Source: Fimbriimonadaceae bacterium | GTDB taxonomy: Bacteria > Armatimonadota > Fimbriimonadia > Fimbriimonadales > Fimbriimonadaceae | Direction: 5' to 3' | Assembly: GCA_026129685.1 (NCBI GenBank) | Contig: JAHCHO010000003.1 | Span: 299,256 to 363,255 of the forward strand | DNA: 64,000 nucleotides | Shown here: one piece after another, positions 26,194-34,304 of the stretch | How the letters are laid out: each line of letters opens with the position of its first letter | Numbering within the stretch: position 1 is the stretch's first letter | Position numbers and translations under genes: made by a program | Notes under the pieces: generated by a model | The model's database searches: none | The model's input: the letters and a program-made list of their open reading frames with translations, nothing else | Told to the model about the DNA's origin: nothing

Positions 26194-27769
26194 TGGGCGC
26201 ACCTCCCAGATCGCGACACAGGGAAGCCGCCGCCTCAATGCACATGTTGATCGCCGCCAGAGCTGCTTCAACACTAATCTCTTCTCGGCCGCTATGCTCG
26301 CCGTAGTCACCGAGCCTCTTCAACAGCTGCAGTTGCTCGACGCAAAGACGCGAGCATTTCGTGGCTTCAGGAGAGACGTTTTTGGGGTTGATGATCAGCC
26401 TAAGCAAGTCGATACGTTCCCGGTTTTCCCTCGGGCAATGTGTGCTTTGGAACCATTCTGGAGTTCTAAGCGGTTCGCCATTCCTCCCGATGAACTCATT
26501 CGCAGTCCAGTTTGAAATCCATGCGCCCGGAATTTTCAGCTCTGGACCCAATTCGGCGATCAACATTAGGTCGGCAATTCGGACCCCAACGTCGCGCACA
26601 TGAGTCAGGCACAGGTCAGGCGAATCAGGAAGGTCCTCAAGGCAAAGCTCGATGAGTCGCTTGAGCCGTGTGTCGATCGTCGGGAGATGCGCAAGGCGAA
26701 GCTGCAGGACTGCATGCAGGTTCTTCGCATACTTCTCTTGCGAACCGAACTGTCGCTTCAGCGTCCCAGTATCCGCTTCCTGTGATTGAGCGTACAGTTC
26801 CATTAGCCGTGAGGATCGGCGAATCTTGCCGCCCGCTTCGAGCGCCATTCCACGCTCTATCAGCAGATCCCGGATTCCCTTCGCCGCCAACGAAACCGAA
26901 AGCTCACCTTCACAGACTTCGTAGAACAACTCTCGCGCAGGTTGGTCGCAGTCATTCCAAATGCTGGCGAGCAGACTCTGGTTGTCCTCTAGCACTCGGT
27001 CTACTTGCGAGGTGACATCTGCATTGGAGACCTCACTCGATGCTGACCCCTCGATGATAGCGTTCACAAGGGCTAGTGTCACCGGCGGGTATAGACCAGA
27101 GCAGTTGATTATCTCCGTGCGCGCACCCTTGGACGTGCTCAGGTTCTTAATCGCGAGGACTTCATCGAGGTCGTGGTCATCGAACGGACCAAGCTTCACG
27201 GAGACATTGAACAATCCCCAAAAGTCACTCGTTGAAGAGCGTTCGTTGCTGATCAACTCTTGAAGCCGCTTTCTGGAAGCCGTGATGATACGAAGACTTG
27301 GAAGGGATGCGAGCTCTCGCATGTTGTCCCACAAGTTGCGAGTGAGTTGCCCTTCTCTCAGGGGCTTATCGAATCCATCCCACGCCATCAAGATCCTAAA
27401 CCCGTCTTCACCCAGCCCTTCGAGGATGTCCCTGAGTCCCTTGTAGTCGGCGCCCAGAAGCAACTTGGAGAAGTCGGGCAAGGCGGAGGCGAGTTGTGCT
27501 CCGAGAGCACTGACGAACTCGTCATCTGATCCCGGCGTGGAATGGGCTAGGTCCCAAAGCACAACGGCGGAGAAAGGTGTACCGGCTTCTCGAAGCCGAT
27601 CTGTGAGGCCCTTCAAGAGGACAGACTTTCCAGAATGTTTAGGCCCGATGAGACTAATGTGGCTGGGCGTCTTCTTCGCAAGCTCACCATTGATCTGTCT
27701 CAACTGGGCAGCTCTACCGATGAGCTCGGGCACCCCTGCGCCAAGTATCTGAAAAGGTTCTTCAGCCAT
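26186..27769 (-). CDS. P-loop (STAND/AAA-like) ATPase
   Basis: The 527-residue product has an N-terminal NTPase with Walker A GPKHSGKS (about 42-49), Walker B ILMAWDGFDKP and sensor-like LRIITASRK, followed by a winged-helix and helical region. It is related in layout to the ATPase half of the large fusion encoded just upstream, suggesting the two act together. The ATG at 27769 (MAEEPFQILG) overlaps the upstream stop by eight bases (ATGGCTGA) and has GAGG ahead; the frame open to 27832 is part of the upstream gene. Confidence 0.78.
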   Translation of the reverse strand: MAEEPFQILGAGVPELIGRAAQLRQINGELAKKTPSHISLIGPKHSGKSVLLKGLTDRLREAGTPFSAVVLWDLAHSTPGSDDEFVSALGAQLASALPDFSKLLLGADYKGLRDILEGLGEDGFRILMAWDGFDKPLREGQLTRNLWDNMRELASLPSLRIITASRKRLQELISNERSSTSDFWGLFNVSVKLGPFDDHDLDEVLAIKNLSTSKGARTEIINCSGLYPPVTLALVNAIIEGSASSEVSNADVTSQVDRVLEDNQSLLASIWNDCDQPARELFYEVCEGELSVSLAAKGIRDLLIERGMALEAGGKIRRSSRLMELYAQSQEADTGTLKRQFGSQEKYAKNLHAVLQLRLAHLPTIDTRLKRLIELCLEDLPDSPDLCLTHVRDVGVRIADLMLIAELGPELKIPGAWISNWTANEFIGRNGEPLRTPEWFQSTHCPRENRERIDLLRLIINPKNVSPEATKCSRLCVEQLQLLKRLGDYGEHSGREEISVEAALAAINMCIEAAASLCRDLGGAPSV

Positions 27770-30700
27770 TTGTATCCTCGTTCTCGCTTCGTGCCTTGGA
27801 TCGAAGGACTTCGAAGTCTTGCTGTAGGTCAATCCACTCGCCCATCAACGGGACGGCGAGTCGGTACACGCCCAGGCCCGAATCATCCTGGAGCTCAAGA
27901 AGCTCAAGCTCCTTGAGAAACTCAATATCTTCGATGAGCTGTTCGTCTGAAACGTCAAGGCCCTGCTGTGCCAGATGCTCCTGCAACACCCGGAATGAAA
28001 CGGGGTCCGGCCCCTTGGAGTCCCGGTGGCATACGGTCAAGATGAACCGGCGGCGGTCGGTCTCGGCGTAGTCCCAAAGGCTTGCGAAGTGTTCCCATCC
28101 TTCAATGAGGTCGTGTGCACCGCGTTTGACGATTTCAAGTCCAACGGTTCTGGTATTCAGTTCGGCTGCAATATCGAAAATGCGATTGCAGAGGCACTGT
28201 AGAATGAATGGCTGGCACGCGGTCACGTGGATGACGTAGCCGATCGCCTCGCTCGTGTAAGAAAGCCTGCCCTTAACTGGGTCTGTGACCAATCTGCGAG
28301 CCGAGGCTTCGTCGAGGGCGGTGACTCCTTCACGAGTGCCCAACCCAAACAGGGCCGACCAGTATTCCTCCCTCAGCCGCTTCAGCCTCCTGGAGCCCGT
28401 GAGGATCGCCGAGAAGTTCGGATACGTTTGAACCAGGAACCGGATATTCTCGGGCACTTGCGGTGAAGTGACCCCGTTATCGATGCCCTCCTGGAGCTTG
28501 TCGAACTCGTCAAGCATCAGTAGGATGCCAAGTCCTTGAGGCTTCAATTCGTCGAGGACTGCATCCACGTAGTCTTTGAGGTCGGCAAAAGCAGATGCCT
28601 CAGAAATGCCGGTTTGGCAAGCTTCAGTGATGCGACGACGTGTAAGGAGGTCGAGTCGTGTATCGGCCGGCAATGTCTCTCCGGTCGGCAGAATTGTTTG
28701 GATCCCAAGCGAATGGACGGACTTGGCAATGCTTCCAGCGATCACGCGGAACACCTCGGCAGTCGGGACACCAACGCCTTCCTTGCTTCCGACGGCTCCC
28801 TGCAGGCTGCAATAGACTCCCAGCCATCCTGGAATCGCGTTGGGCTCGGCGAGATGCCAAAGAATAGAGGACTTTCCAGCTCGTCGATTCCCTTCGAGGA
28901 GTACGACGTTGCCACTTCGCATCACTGTGCGCCTGATCTTGTTAATGAGCTCCTCGCGTCCGAAGAAGACCTCGTTTCGCTCTGGCTTAACCGGGTCGCC
29001 GCAGACGTATGGGCTCGCACCGAGATCCACAGACTCGAAGGTGGAACCTCTGTTCTTGGAGTCAACGTCAAAGGCGACCTGGCGCTTGCCTTCGACTGGT
29101 CTTCCATCCAGCGCCTTGGCCTTCCATTTGAACTCAATTTCGAACTTCTCGATATCGGCCGGGACATCCCCGTCGATTTGGATCTTCGCCGAGCTCCCTT
29201 CAGCCAAGTAGTTGACCTCGGATGTCCCCCAGTCAGGTTCTGTGGAAACAGATAGTTCTCGAAGGGGCAACGCTCCTTCGTTTCGAATGGTGATATGGAC
29301 GACGTTGTAGTCACCTGCCCACACGACCTCATCCTCGTTGGCAAATGAGAGTGTCACGTCATCGAGCAGCGCATCGTTGGCGGCAGAAATGAGCCGGAGA
29401 ACTGTGCCAGCTAGAGTTCGGGCTCTCGCTTCGACAGGCAGGCGACCCGAAAGCCGCGCCAACGACTTCTGAACTCCAGTGGCTGCACCTTGAAGCAGAT
29501 TGAGAAGACTGGGTCCGGCAGGTACGAGTTGTATTCCCTGGAGACGCATCATTGCCTCGTTGAAGGACAGAATCCAGTCCGCCAGGGGGCTTTCAGACTC
29601 GCCGTGGGCTACTCGGTTGCGTAGCGATTTGAGTTCACCCAACAGTCGTTCAAGGGGCAAGAAATCGAGGGGCTCATCAATCGTCTCCGAGTCCTGAGGA
29701 AGTCGTCGTAGGGACGCCTCAAGCCACTCGGCCACAGGATCACGCTCGACGGTCCCGGTCAAGAGATTCAGAAAGCCTAGGGCGTCGGTCTCTCGTTCTC
29801 GGAACTGCTCGGCTATTCGCAACTGAAGCTGCAACGGAGGAATCGGAACGGGAAGGTCCCTCAGAACTCCGATCGGAAGGTGCTGAATCGTCGAACCGGT
29901 CGACTGGTCAGTAAGCCATGCTCGGCAATCCGGGCTGTTCAGATAAGCGAGGAGGTAGTTTGGATCGAGTTGGTCTGAGACTACGTGGATCTCGTATAGA
30001 CCCGAAGATGCAATCGCACCGATTGCGCCATTGCGGACGATTCCGGACTTGCCGATCGTGCCTGACTTCGAGAGAAGAATGTCTCCTCCTCGAAGCAAGT
30101 GACCTGATGGCACGGACCTATTGCCAACTTCGATCCATACCGAGCCTTTGGACACCACACCGCGCTCGATGTCCTTTACCCGGATGAAAGGTACGGTGTT
30201 TTCGCCGGGTGCGTTGAGCATGTCCGCGGACTTGACGTTGGCCCCGGCCGTCACCGTGCAGATCTCCCCGAGCGGCATGACGGGAATCTCTGAACTCAGA
30301 GCGTGCACCATTGAGGGGAAATCCCCCTGGCCACGGCGTTTGGGCGTCAGGTCCCATTCCAACTGGGCAATCTCTTGAACGGGCAAGTCCCAGGAAATCT
30401 CGGTGGTGGACGCAGAACTCGCGGCCTTGACAATCTGCTCGATAGCGTCGGGAGATAGAGTCTTGCCCTTACCGACTCGCGAACGCTCGAAGAGCGGTTC
30501 GGCATCAATGAAACGGATCCTGCTCGAAGCCTTGCCACGTCTCAGAACGAGAACGCTGGCTTGAACATTGGTGTAGGGCATGAACGCGCCACCGCCGAGC
30601 GAGACGACGCAATCCAGTGAATGCGTTTCGAGCAACCATCGGCGGAAATTGCGGTCGGCGCCTCCCCGAAAAAGCAGGCCTTGCGGAACGACCACGACCG

Positions 30701-31637
30701 CTCTCCCTCCAGGCTTAAGTTGCCCCAGCGAATGTTGGATGAAAAGGGCGGTCGAATCCGATGTCGGAATCGGAAGATGGCTTAACCCGTGAGGATCCAT
30801 CTTGGCTCCCCAAGGCGGATTCGCTACCGCTACGTCGAATCCCTCGGTTCCCGGGCTCTTCTGAAAGTCCCTTTCCAGGCTGTTACCAAGCTCGATGTGC
30901 GGGGCTTCGATTCCCGAGAGAACCATTCGGGCGAGCCCGATCAGGCAGGAAGTCTGATTGCGCTCGATTCCGCTAACGTCTAGCGAAACAGGGCCCCGGG
31001 CACGACCAGCGTCCCGTTCCCGCCGCTCGACGTACATGGCCGCCGTGGTCAACAGCCCAGCAACACCAAAGCAAGGATCGTAAATCCTCTCGTTGGTCTT
31101 CGGGTTAGCCAGTCCGATGATGAGTTGGGCGACTGCGGCCGGCGTCCGCATAAAGCCGTGGCGCTGATCGGAGAACTTGTCCAGTGCTTCGTCAAAGACG
31201 GCGAGGAGTTTCAGCCTGTCGTGCGGTGTCTCAAATGACTGGTCCGCGAGCCAATGAACCAAGTGCTGCTGAGCGGCGAAAGGCAGTCTCAAAATGCGTT
31301 CGATGCCCTCTGTCGTCAGAGCCACTTGAAATGCGAGCGTATCGCGGCTTGCCTCACCGATATGCCGCAAGGTCCAACGAAGCTCGTCGTTGAGGAACTC
31401 GCCCATTCGCTGACCTTTTAGGGAGTGCCACGAACGCCAATGTAACGAAGGGCTCATAACCGGCTCGTAAGGCTTGTCTTCGAACGCTGCAATTGCCTCG
31501 CGTTCGGCCTCCTGAAAGTCTGCCCATCGAAGGACGATGAGCGCCGCCAGCATCTCCATCCCATCTTCGACCGGAGAGTCGCCTCGAAGTGAGTCAAAGA
31601 GATTCCATATTGAGGGTGCTTGCGGCGAATCGTTCAT
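27762..31637 (-). CDS. Fusion: N6-adenine methylase - specificity (TRD) domain - beta-sandwich - STAND ATPase
   Basis: A single 1,291-residue protein joins parts normally found in separate subunits. Residues 1-430 are an HsdM-like methylase with motif I DPCFGVAGLL (187-196) and motif IV NPPWG (273-277). Residues 450-605 are an HsdS-like target-recognition domain (VMPLGEICTVTAGAN, FIRVKDIERG, GDILLSKSGTIGKSGIV, LRDLPVPIPPLQLQLRI). Residues 765-860 look like a CARDB-type beta-sandwich (VHITIRNEGALPLREL). Residues 885-1291 are a STAND-type ATPase with Walker A GNRRAGKSS (916-924) and Walker B ILLMLDEFD (1038-1046). It starts three bases after the hsdS stop. It has one TRD, so it may dimerise or pair with HsdS. 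I know of no named system with this exact architecture. Confidence 0.82.
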   Translation of the reverse strand: MNDSPQAPSIWNLFDSLRGDSPVEDGMEMLAALIVLRWADFQEAEREAIAAFEDKPYEPVMSPSLHWRSWHSLKGQRMGEFLNDELRWTLRHIGEASRDTLAFQVALTTEGIERILRLPFAAQQHLVHWLADQSFETPHDRLKLLAVFDEALDKFSDQRHGFMRTPAAVAQLIIGLANPKTNERIYDPCFGVAGLLTTAAMYVERRERDAGRARGPVSLDVSGIERNQTSCLIGLARMVLSGIEAPHIELGNSLERDFQKSPGTEGFDVAVANPPWGAKMDPHGLSHLPIPTSDSTALFIQHSLGQLKPGGRAVVVVPQGLLFRGGADRNFRRWLLETHSLDCVVSLGGGAFMPYTNVQASVLVLRRGKASSRIRFIDAEPLFERSRVGKGKTLSPDAIEQIVKAASSASTTEISWDLPVQEIAQLEWDLTPKRRGQGDFPSMVHALSSEIPVMPLGEICTVTAGANVKSADMLNAPGENTVPFIRVKDIERGVVSKGSVWIEVGNRSVPSGHLLRGGDILLSKSGTIGKSGIVRNGAIGAIASSGLYEIHVVSDQLDPNYLLAYLNSPDCRAWLTDQSTGSTIQHLPIGVLRDLPVPIPPLQLQLRIAEQFRERETDALGFLNLLTGTVERDPVAEWLEASLRRLPQDSETIDEPLDFLPLERLLGELKSLRNRVAHGESESPLADWILSFNEAMMRLQGIQLVPAGPSLLNLLQGAATGVQKSLARLSGRLPVEARARTLAGTVLRLISAANDALLDDVTLSFANEDEVVWAGDYNVVHITIRNEGALPLRELSVSTEPDWGTSEVNYLAEGSSAKIQIDGDVPADIEKFEIEFKWKAKALDGRPVEGKRQVAFDVDSKNRGSTFESVDLGASPYVCGDPVKPERNEVFFGREELINKIRRTVMRSGNVVLLEGNRRAGKSSILWHLAEPNAIPGWLGVYCSLQGAVGSKEGVGVPTAEVFRVIAGSIAKSVHSLGIQTILPTGETLPADTRLDLLTRRRITEACQTGISEASAFADLKDYVDAVLDELKPQGLGILLMLDEFDKLQEGIDNGVTSPQVPENIRFLVQTYPNFSAILTGSRRLKRLREEYWSALFGLGTREGVTALDEASARRLVTDPVKGRLSYTSEAIGYVIHVTACQPFILQCLCNRIFDIAAELNTRTVGLEIVKRGAHDLIEGWEHFASLWDYAETDRRRFILTVCHRDSKGPDPVSFRVLQEHLAQQGLDVSDEQLIEDIEFLKELELLELQDDSGLGVYRLAVPLMGEWIDLQQDFEVLRSKARSENEDTNG

Positions 31638-31640
31638 CTT

Positions 31641-32822
31641 TCAGAGTTCTCCCGCATAAGCTTTGCGAAGCACTGCGGCGCGCATGGCTTCACTTTCATT
31701 CGTACGGACTTCTGATTTCAGGCGGTCTGTAATGGACTCAAACTCCTGGGTGGCAGCAACAACATCCGCCTGCTCCGTAGGTGTGAGCACAGGAATGGGA
31801 AGACCTGTCCAATGAGGCTGCTGGAGGCGACATGTTCCGTGACCTGCGATCTCCACTTGCGAGAGCAGCTTCTTCTCTGCGCCACGAATCATGGCAGCCA
31901 AAAAGTCCACATCAAACCCCTTGTTGGGGATTGCAGCCTTCATGTCTTGGTTGATGGCGACAGGCACTCGGTTCACGGCGGTTGGCAACGTGTGGGCGAG
32001 GATCATTCCTCGCACAACGAACAACACGCTCGGGTCTGAAATGAGCTTGGCGCTTGAGCCGCTGATTGCAGCATTACTGATGTGGTCCGTAGCGTCGTAG
32101 AGGTCACGGCGCTTCATGTCCTTTGGAGAAATCCAGGGGATCGTTCCCCTCCAGAAGGAAGGGTTCTGTTTCGATGGCGTGCCTCCGCCCATGAACTTGG
32201 CGGCTTGGTCCAGCCTCACCGTCTTGCCGCTAGAACTCAGCCGCTCATACTGCTCGTGGTAGTAGGAGCGGTGAATTGCGTTAACTTCAATCTTTGCGCT
32301 TTCCCGAAGGTTCTGTATTTCGTCGATTCGCTCCATGCATTCCTTGATGAGGATAACAATCCGCTTCTGTTCAGAGATGGCTGGAACGGGTAAGCGTTGT
32401 CCCGCAATGACGTCAGGCTTGACTCTTTGATGGCTTTTTGTCGAGGAGTTCACTTGTGACTGAATAGGCTCCAGAAACTGAGGAGAGGCCATCATGTAAG
32501 CCAGGTACTCCGAGTCAACCACGGCCGGATTCGTCAGCCGAAATGGTATGAACTCTGTTGAACACACTTGGCGCATCGAGCCCGTTTTGGGAACATTCCA
32601 GATTCTTGGAATCCGAGGATTCAGTTTTGAAAAGAGAATACATGCGGAATGCAGGAGAGTCTTATTGCTCCCAATTGCGGAACCTAGGACGATCTCCGGC
32701 GCGCCGGCATCGTAGGCTGGAATACTGTAGAGTTCGAAGGACTCTGTCGGAAACCGGCTCGGAATTATCGGCGACCCAGTTTGTTGGGCAACTTCCCCAA
32801 GCTTGACGAGGTTATCGAGCAA
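31641..32822 (-). CDS. hsdS: Type I restriction-modification specificity subunit HsdS
   Basis: The 393-residue product carries two target-recognition domains separated by helical spacers: an N-terminal half with LNPRIPRIWNVPKTGSM and QVNSSTKSHQRVKPDVIAGQRLPVP, and a C-terminal half with LDQAAKFMGGGTPSKQNPSFW, GTIPWISPKDMKRRD and LPIPVLTPTEQADVV. It gives DNA sequence specificity to HsdM and HsdR. The start overlaps the hsdM stop by 11 bases. The small size of the first domain suggests a half-site variant, but the length is within the family range. Confidence 0.9.
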   Translation of the reverse strand: MLDNLVKLGEVAQQTGSPIIPSRFPTESFELYSIPAYDAGAPEIVLGSAIGSNKTLLHSACILFSKLNPRIPRIWNVPKTGSMRQVCSTEFIPFRLTNPAVVDSEYLAYMMASPQFLEPIQSQVNSSTKSHQRVKPDVIAGQRLPVPAISEQKRIVILIKECMERIDEIQNLRESAKIEVNAIHRSYYHEQYERLSSSGKTVRLDQAAKFMGGGTPSKQNPSFWRGTIPWISPKDMKRRDLYDATDHISNAAISGSSAKLISDPSVLFVVRGMILAHTLPTAVNRVPVAINQDMKAAIPNKGFDVDFLAAMIRGAEKKLLSQVEIAGHGTCRLQQPHWTGLPIPVLTPTEQADVVAATQEFESITDRLKSEVRTNESEAMRAAVLRKAYAGEL

Positions 32823-34284
32823 GAATGGCCTCCAACTCGCTCAGAAGATCGAGGATGCGCTCCTCCTTTGCTTTTACTGATTGGACCAACTCTAGAACTG
32901 GTCGGTGTTCGTCTTCAGCTTTCTGGGTTGGATTCTTAGCTGAGAGGTCATAGCCTCGCTCGGCGATTTCGTTAATCGTGAGCAACCACGAGTTCTCGCT
33001 GACCTCACGGCTCGACTGTTTTGCCAGAAAATCGGGCAGCTGGCCACCAGCGATTGGCTTACGCGTCTGCTTCAGCTCAAAGCCATCGTTCGTCAAATCG
33101 TAAAACCAAACCGACTGCGTGCCCGATCCGTCGGTCTTCCGATCGAAGAAGATGACGTTAGTCTTCACGCCCGTGTAGGGCAGGAAGCAACCTGCGGGCA
33201 GCGAGAGAATCGTGTGAACATCGAAATGCTCGAGAAGCAACTTGCGAACCTTTTGGTCAGGTCCGCCCCTAAAGAGCACTCCCTCCGGAATGACCACGGC
33301 GGCGCGGCCGCCCTTTGCCAGGTTCGCCATGATGTGCTGCACGAAGAGGCACTCGGTCGCTGCGCTTCGAATCTGGAAGTTGGTTTCGAGGTCTGAGGCC
33401 ATCTTTCCGCCATAGGGCGGGTTAGACAGAATCACGTCATACCGGCTGGCCTCCGCCACGTTCGCGGTATGGACTTCGAGCGTGTTGGCGAGTTCAAGAT
33501 TGGCGCCTTCGATGCCATGCAGAATCATGTTCATCGTGCCCAACAGGTAGGTCAGCGGCTTGAGCTCGATTCCGAAGAAGCTGTTGTCCTGGAGAATCCC
33601 GAGCTGCTCGCCACTCAAATTGCCGTGCCGGCGAATGTAGTCGGCTGCTTCCCCAAGGAATCCCGCCGTCCCGAAACATGGGTCGTAGACCTTATCGCCT
33701 GGCTTCGGCTTGACCACCTCGACCATCGCACGAATGATGTGGCGCTGGGTATAGAACTCGCCTGCATATCCCGCCGAGTCGGCAGCGACGCGCTTCAAGA
33801 GGTCTTCATAGATCTCGGAGAGGACGATCACGTCCGTAGAACTGCTGAAGTGAAGGCGGTCAACCTGCTGCACAACGCGGGCGAACGAAGAGCCCCGGCG
33901 GCAATAGTTTCGAACATTCTCGAAGACGCGACGGAACCGCTGGGCCATCGCGTCATCGCCCAGGCCGATCTTAGGATCGTTGCTCGTGAGTTTCGGCCAA
34001 AGCTGCGTTTCCACGAACCGAAGCATGTCGTCTGGGTGGTCGGTGTTCTTCGCCCATCCTGACCAAGCGAATTCGCCTTTGAGGCGTCGCTCGTATGGCT
34101 TGTCGTCGAAAGCGGCCTCTTCCTCGCGCCGCGCTTCGGATTCGTCGAACGCTTTGAGGAAGAAGAGCCAAGCGAGCTGCTCGACGTAGTTGCGAGCATC
34201 AACGCCCTCTTGGTTGAGCTGGTCGCAGGCGTTTTTCACGGCCTGCTGGACTTCCTGTCTTCGGTGGTCAGTCTGGGTACTCAT
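32812..34284 (-). CDS. hsdM: Type I restriction-modification methylase HsdM
   Basis: The 490-residue product begins with the helical HsdM N-terminal domain (NYVEQLAWLFFLKAFDESEARREEEAAF) and then a gamma-class N6-adenine methylase: YTQRHIIRAMVEVVKPKPGDKVYDPCFGTAGFL (motif I), LSNPPYGGKM (motif IV), RAAVVIPEGVLFRGG and LPAGCFLPYTGVKTNVIFFDR. It methylates the host copy of the site recognised by HsdS. It sits between hsdR (20-base gap) and hsdS (overlap). Confidence 0.96.
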   Translation of the reverse strand: MSTQTDHRRQEVQQAVKNACDQLNQEGVDARNYVEQLAWLFFLKAFDESEARREEEAAFDDKPYERRLKGEFAWSGWAKNTDHPDDMLRFVETQLWPKLTSNDPKIGLGDDAMAQRFRRVFENVRNYCRRGSSFARVVQQVDRLHFSSSTDVIVLSEIYEDLLKRVAADSAGYAGEFYTQRHIIRAMVEVVKPKPGDKVYDPCFGTAGFLGEAADYIRRHGNLSGEQLGILQDNSFFGIELKPLTYLLGTMNMILHGIEGANLELANTLEVHTANVAEASRYDVILSNPPYGGKMASDLETNFQIRSAATECLFVQHIMANLAKGGRAAVVIPEGVLFRGGPDQKVRKLLLEHFDVHTILSLPAGCFLPYTGVKTNVIFFDRKTDGSGTQSVWFYDLTNDGFELKQTRKPIAGGQLPDFLAKQSSREVSENSWLLTINEIAERGYDLSAKNPTQKAEDEHRPVLELVQSVKAKEERILDLLSELEAILAR

Positions 34285-34304
34285 GGGTTATTCAGAAATC
34301 GTTG

